Source of the DNA: Thermoplasmata archaeon
GTDB lineage: Archaea > Thermoplasmatota > Thermoplasmata > Lutacidiplasmatales > UBA184
Direction of reading: 5' to 3'
DNA length: 8,192 bases
Assembly (NCBI GenBank): GCA_030037035.1
Contig: JASHSA010000131.1
Span: 1-8,192 of the forward strand
The position numbers were made by a program, and so were the translations under genes. This document shows positions 6,409 through 8,192 of this stretch, piece by piece. The notes beneath the pieces are model-generated. The model worked only from the letters and a program-made list of their open reading frames with translations, had not been told where the DNA came from and made no database searches. The first letter of the stretch is position 1; each line of letters begins with the position of its first letter.

Positions 6409-7461
6409 CTAGGACGTGCGCTCGGCGGCGCCGCGGGCGAGCCGCTCGAGCAGGTGGCGGTACGGGCCGGTCGGGAGCGGCTCGAGCGCCTCGACCGCCT
6501 TCTCCGCCCAGGCGGTCGCCTCGCGCGCCGTCGCTTCGGCGGCGCCGACCTCCTCGGTCAGCTCCCGCAGCCGCAGCAGGTGCTTCGTGCGCTTCCGACG
6601 GAGCTGGAAGAGGCGCTCGAACTCCCCCTGGCGCCGCGCGTCCAGGCGGTGGTACGTCTCGATCGAGACGAGCGTCGGGTTCCCCTCGCGGTAGTCGCCG
6701 AAGAGCGGCTTGCCGAGGAGGTCCGGGTCGCCGACGACGTCCAGCAGGTCGTCGCGGATCTGGAAGGCGATGCCGAGCCGATGGCCGTAGGCGAGCAGCG
6801 CGTCGATCCGCGGCGCCGGCGCCTCGTAGATCTCGGCGACCGACGCGAGCGCGGCCGCGATGATCGCCGCCGTCTTGCGCTCGACGACGCGGAAGTAGTG
6901 GTCCCGGCCGCCGGAGAGGTCGAAGCGGGAGCTCTCCTGCAGGACCTCCCCCTCGACCAGGTCGGCGCACGACTCGCCGCACCGCAGGACGATCGACTTC
7001 GGGTACTCCGCGGCGAGCTCGAACGCCCGCACGAACAGGTAGTCGCCCGAGACGATGGCGAGCGGGACGCCGAACGCCCGCGGCATCGACGGCTGGCCGC
7101 GCCGGGTGTCCGCGCGGTCGATCACGTCGTCGTGGACGAGCGTCGCGGTGTGGATCAGCTGGAACGCCGCCGCGAGCGAGACGATCGGGCCGGTCGACTC
7201 GGCGCCGAGCGCCCGCCCGGCGGCGGCCATCAGGAGCGGTCGGACCCGCTTACCGCCGGTCGAGCAGGCGTAGCGCGCGGCCTCCGTCAGCTGGGCGAAC
7301 GACGAGCCGAGGACCTCGTGGAGGCGCCAGTCGACCGCCTCGAGGTCGCGCACGAGCTCCGGCACCAGCCCGGCGAGGTCGCGGACGGCGCTGCCGCCGA
7401 GGGTGCGGACGACCATGCTCTCGAGGCTCGTCTCGAGGCGCTCGGCCGCCGGCGCCGTCAC
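6409..7461 (-). CDS. trans-Polyprenyl diphosphate synthase (GGPP / longer-chain)
   Basis: A 350-residue all-alpha head-to-tail prenyltransferase that adds isopentenyl diphosphate units to an allylic diphosphate in the cytosol. Visible motifs: GGKRVRP (69-75, diphosphate binding), the first Asp-rich motif DDVID (D111, D112, D115) followed by ADTRRG, the conserved RKT-like segment ERKTA (194-198), the second Asp-rich motif DDLLD (D237, D238, D241) after FQIR, and GKPLFGDYREGNPTL (250-264). The residue five before the first Asp motif is A106, in an IHTATLVHDD context typical of medium/long-chain synthases, where archaeal GGPP synthases usually have an aromatic residue. The product may thus exceed C20. 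I chose the GTG at 7461 because it overlaps the reductase stop as GTGA and has GGAGG six bases upstream. The open frame extends further upstream to 7824, but that part lies over the reductase gene. Length is normal for the family. It is co-translated with the reductase, so the two should act in one isoprenoid pathway. Confidence 0.93.
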   Translation of the reverse strand: MTAPAAERLETSLESMVVRTLGGSAVRDLAGLVPELVRDLEAVDWRLHEVLGSSFAQLTEAARYACSTGGKRVRPLLMAAAGRALGAESTGPIVSLAAAFQLIHTATLVHDDVIDRADTRRGQPSMPRAFGVPLAIVSGDYLFVRAFELAAEYPKSIVLRCGESCADLVEGEVLQESSRFDLSGGRDHYFRVVERKTAAIIAAALASVAEIYEAPAPRIDALLAYGHRLGIAFQIRDDLLDVVGDPDLLGKPLFGDYREGNPTLVSIETYHRLDARRQGEFERLFQLRRKRTKHLLRLRELTEEVGAAEATAREATAWAEKAVEALEPLPTGPYRHLLERLARGAAERTS

Positions 7462-8192
7462 GACGCGCCTCCGAGGCGGGACGGCCAGCGCAGCCGCATC
7501 ATCGCGTCGAGACCCCCGGCCCCGATATAGCGCATCCCCAGCGCGAGGAGGCGGTCGGAACCGGCGACGGCGTCCCCGAGCCGCTGGATCCGCGCCGCGC
7601 GCGCGAGCGGCGGGGCGAGGACGCTCCGCCACGCCACGTCGTAGTCGGAGAGCGGGGCGGTCCCGCGGGCGGCGCGGGCGGCGGCCCGGCCCGCGAGGTG
7701 GCCGCTGAGCATCGCCGTCGGGATCCCCCCGCCGTTCGTCGCCATCACGAGGTTGGCGGCGTCCCCGGCGAGGACGGTCCGGCCCGCGACGAGGCTCCTC
7801 GGAGGGGGCCCGATCGGGACCCACCAGCAGGTCCGCTCGCGGGCCGGGCCGAGCCCGGCGCGCTCCAGGAACCGATTGAGGAGGCCGGCGAGCGTCGTGC
7901 CCGCAGGGAGCTCCGGGACCCCGAGGCCGACGTTGAGGTCGGCCGCTCTCGGGAACCGCCAGGCGTACCCGCGGGGCGCCTCGCGGCCGAAGTGTAGCTC
8001 GATCGTCCCGTCGACCGGCCCGTCGGCCGTCGCGGTGATCATGCGGAACATCGTGCGCCGCGGGGCGACGCCGGCCGCGCGGGCGACCGTCGACGTCGGT
8101 CCGTCGGCGCCGACGATCGCCGCCGCGTCGAGCTCCGTGCCGTCCGCGCAGCGCACCGTCCCGTCCTGGACCCCCGTCACGCCGAGCGGGTG
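7458..8192 (-). CDS. Geranylgeranyl reductase family flavoprotein, C-terminal part
   Basis: The last 244 residues of an FAD-dependent reductase; the reading frame stays open to the window end, so the N-terminal Rossmann part with the GxGxxG dinucleotide motif lies outside. Counting from the first visible codon, IVGADGPTSTVAR (26-38) is the DG motif of the p-hydroxybenzoate hydroxylase-like FAD fold. YAWRFP (76-81) matches the YxWxFP motif conserved in geranylgeranyl reductases and is followed by LNVGLG (86-91). LAGDAANLV (141-149) is the FAD ribityl-binding GD motif, with NGGGIPTAMLSG (153-164) behind it. The C-terminal helical part shows nothing unusual. The family saturates double bonds of geranylgeranyl chains of archaeal ether lipids or of quinone tails. 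A GTG at 8180 is not the start, since family domains continue through it. The stop overlaps the prenyl synthase GTG by four bases, pointing to a shared pathway and operon. The exact substrate cannot be read from this part. Confidence 0.9.
   Translation of the reverse strand, partial: HPLGVTGVQDGTVRCADGTELDAAAIVGADGPTSTVARAAGVAPRRTMFRMITATADGPVDGTIELHFGREAPRGYAWRFPRAADLNVGLGVPELPAGTTLAGLLNRFLERAGLGPARERTCWWVPIGPPPRSLVAGRTVLAGDAANLVMATNGGGIPTAMLSGHLAGRAAARAARGTAPLSDYDVAWRSVLAPPLARAARIQRLGDAVAGSDRLLALGMRYIGAGGLDAMMRLRWPSRLGGAS
7468..7472 (-). promoter_or_regulatory. Shine-Dalgarno site for the prenyl synthase GTG start
   Basis: GGAGG on the minus strand lies six bases before the GTG at 7461, inside the last codons of the reductase gene. 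It supports the unusual GTG start and the GTGA overlap against the alternative downstream ATG at residue 16. Confidence 0.7.

Noticed and set aside
7462..7824. Upstream extension of the prenyl synthase frame to 7824
   Set aside because: It overlies conserved reductase motifs in another frame; the GTG at 7461 with GGAGG and GTGA overlap gives a normal length of 350.
1..8192. CRISPR arrays, tRNA or rRNA genes, insertion sequences, phage or defence genes
   Set aside because: No regularly spaced repeats, RNA gene signatures, transposase motifs or terminal repeats were seen; codon use is uniform across the window.

Overview
The window is very GC-rich (roughly 70% by eye, with nearly every codon ending in G or C) and reads as ordinary chromosomal DNA of an archaeon. 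The case for an archaeon rests on four things: adjacent genes for both subunits of DNA topoisomerase VI, with the long euryarchaeal form of subunit B; a reductase of the geranylgeranyl reductase family with a YxWxFP motif; TATA-like boxes about 27 bases upstream of start codons, as expected for leaderless transcripts; and strong GGAGG ribosome binding sites in front of genes inside operons. The proteins are Arg-rich but lack the extreme acidity of haloarchaea, and no gyrase genes sit next to topoisomerase VI. A high-GC member of the Thermoplasmatota is my best guess; no marker gene here settles it.

Layout. A small orphan gene (32-445, + strand) meets an aquaporin-family channel gene (450-1193, - strand) tail to tail with four bases between them. 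Everything else is on the - strand. Read in the direction of transcription, from high to low coordinates, the order is: the C-terminal two thirds of a geranylgeranyl-reductase-like flavoprotein (cut by the window end); a trans-prenyl diphosphate synthase overlapping it by GTGA; an 84-base gap with a possible promoter; a four-helix membrane protein; a nitrilase-superfamily amidohydrolase joined to it by TGATG; topoisomerase VI subunit B 20 bases later; subunit A overlapping B by 41 bases; a 166-base gap; a zinc-ribbon protein with two membrane helices; and, after about 100 bases holding a promoter, the aquaporin gene.

Function. The reductase and prenyl synthase form a translationally coupled isoprenoid pair: one builds a polyprenyl chain and the other probably saturates double bonds in it. 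The synthase has the small-residue chain-length signature of medium/long-chain enzymes, so quinone-tail synthesis is as likely as membrane lipid synthesis. The second cluster joins a membrane protein and a glutaminase-like nitrilase to the two topoisomerase VI subunits, which together form the ATP-dependent type IIB enzyme that relaxes and decatenates DNA. Why the nitrilase is there is not obvious.

No RNA genes, CRISPR arrays, insertion sequences or phage genes were seen. No stretch over 300 bases lacks a gene. I see no clear new defence or mobile system. The items most worth a second look are the chain-length question for the prenyl synthase, the altered aquaporin selectivity filter, the NadE-glutaminase-like nitrilase with no visible synthetase domain, and the mix of leaderless and Shine-Dalgarno starts.
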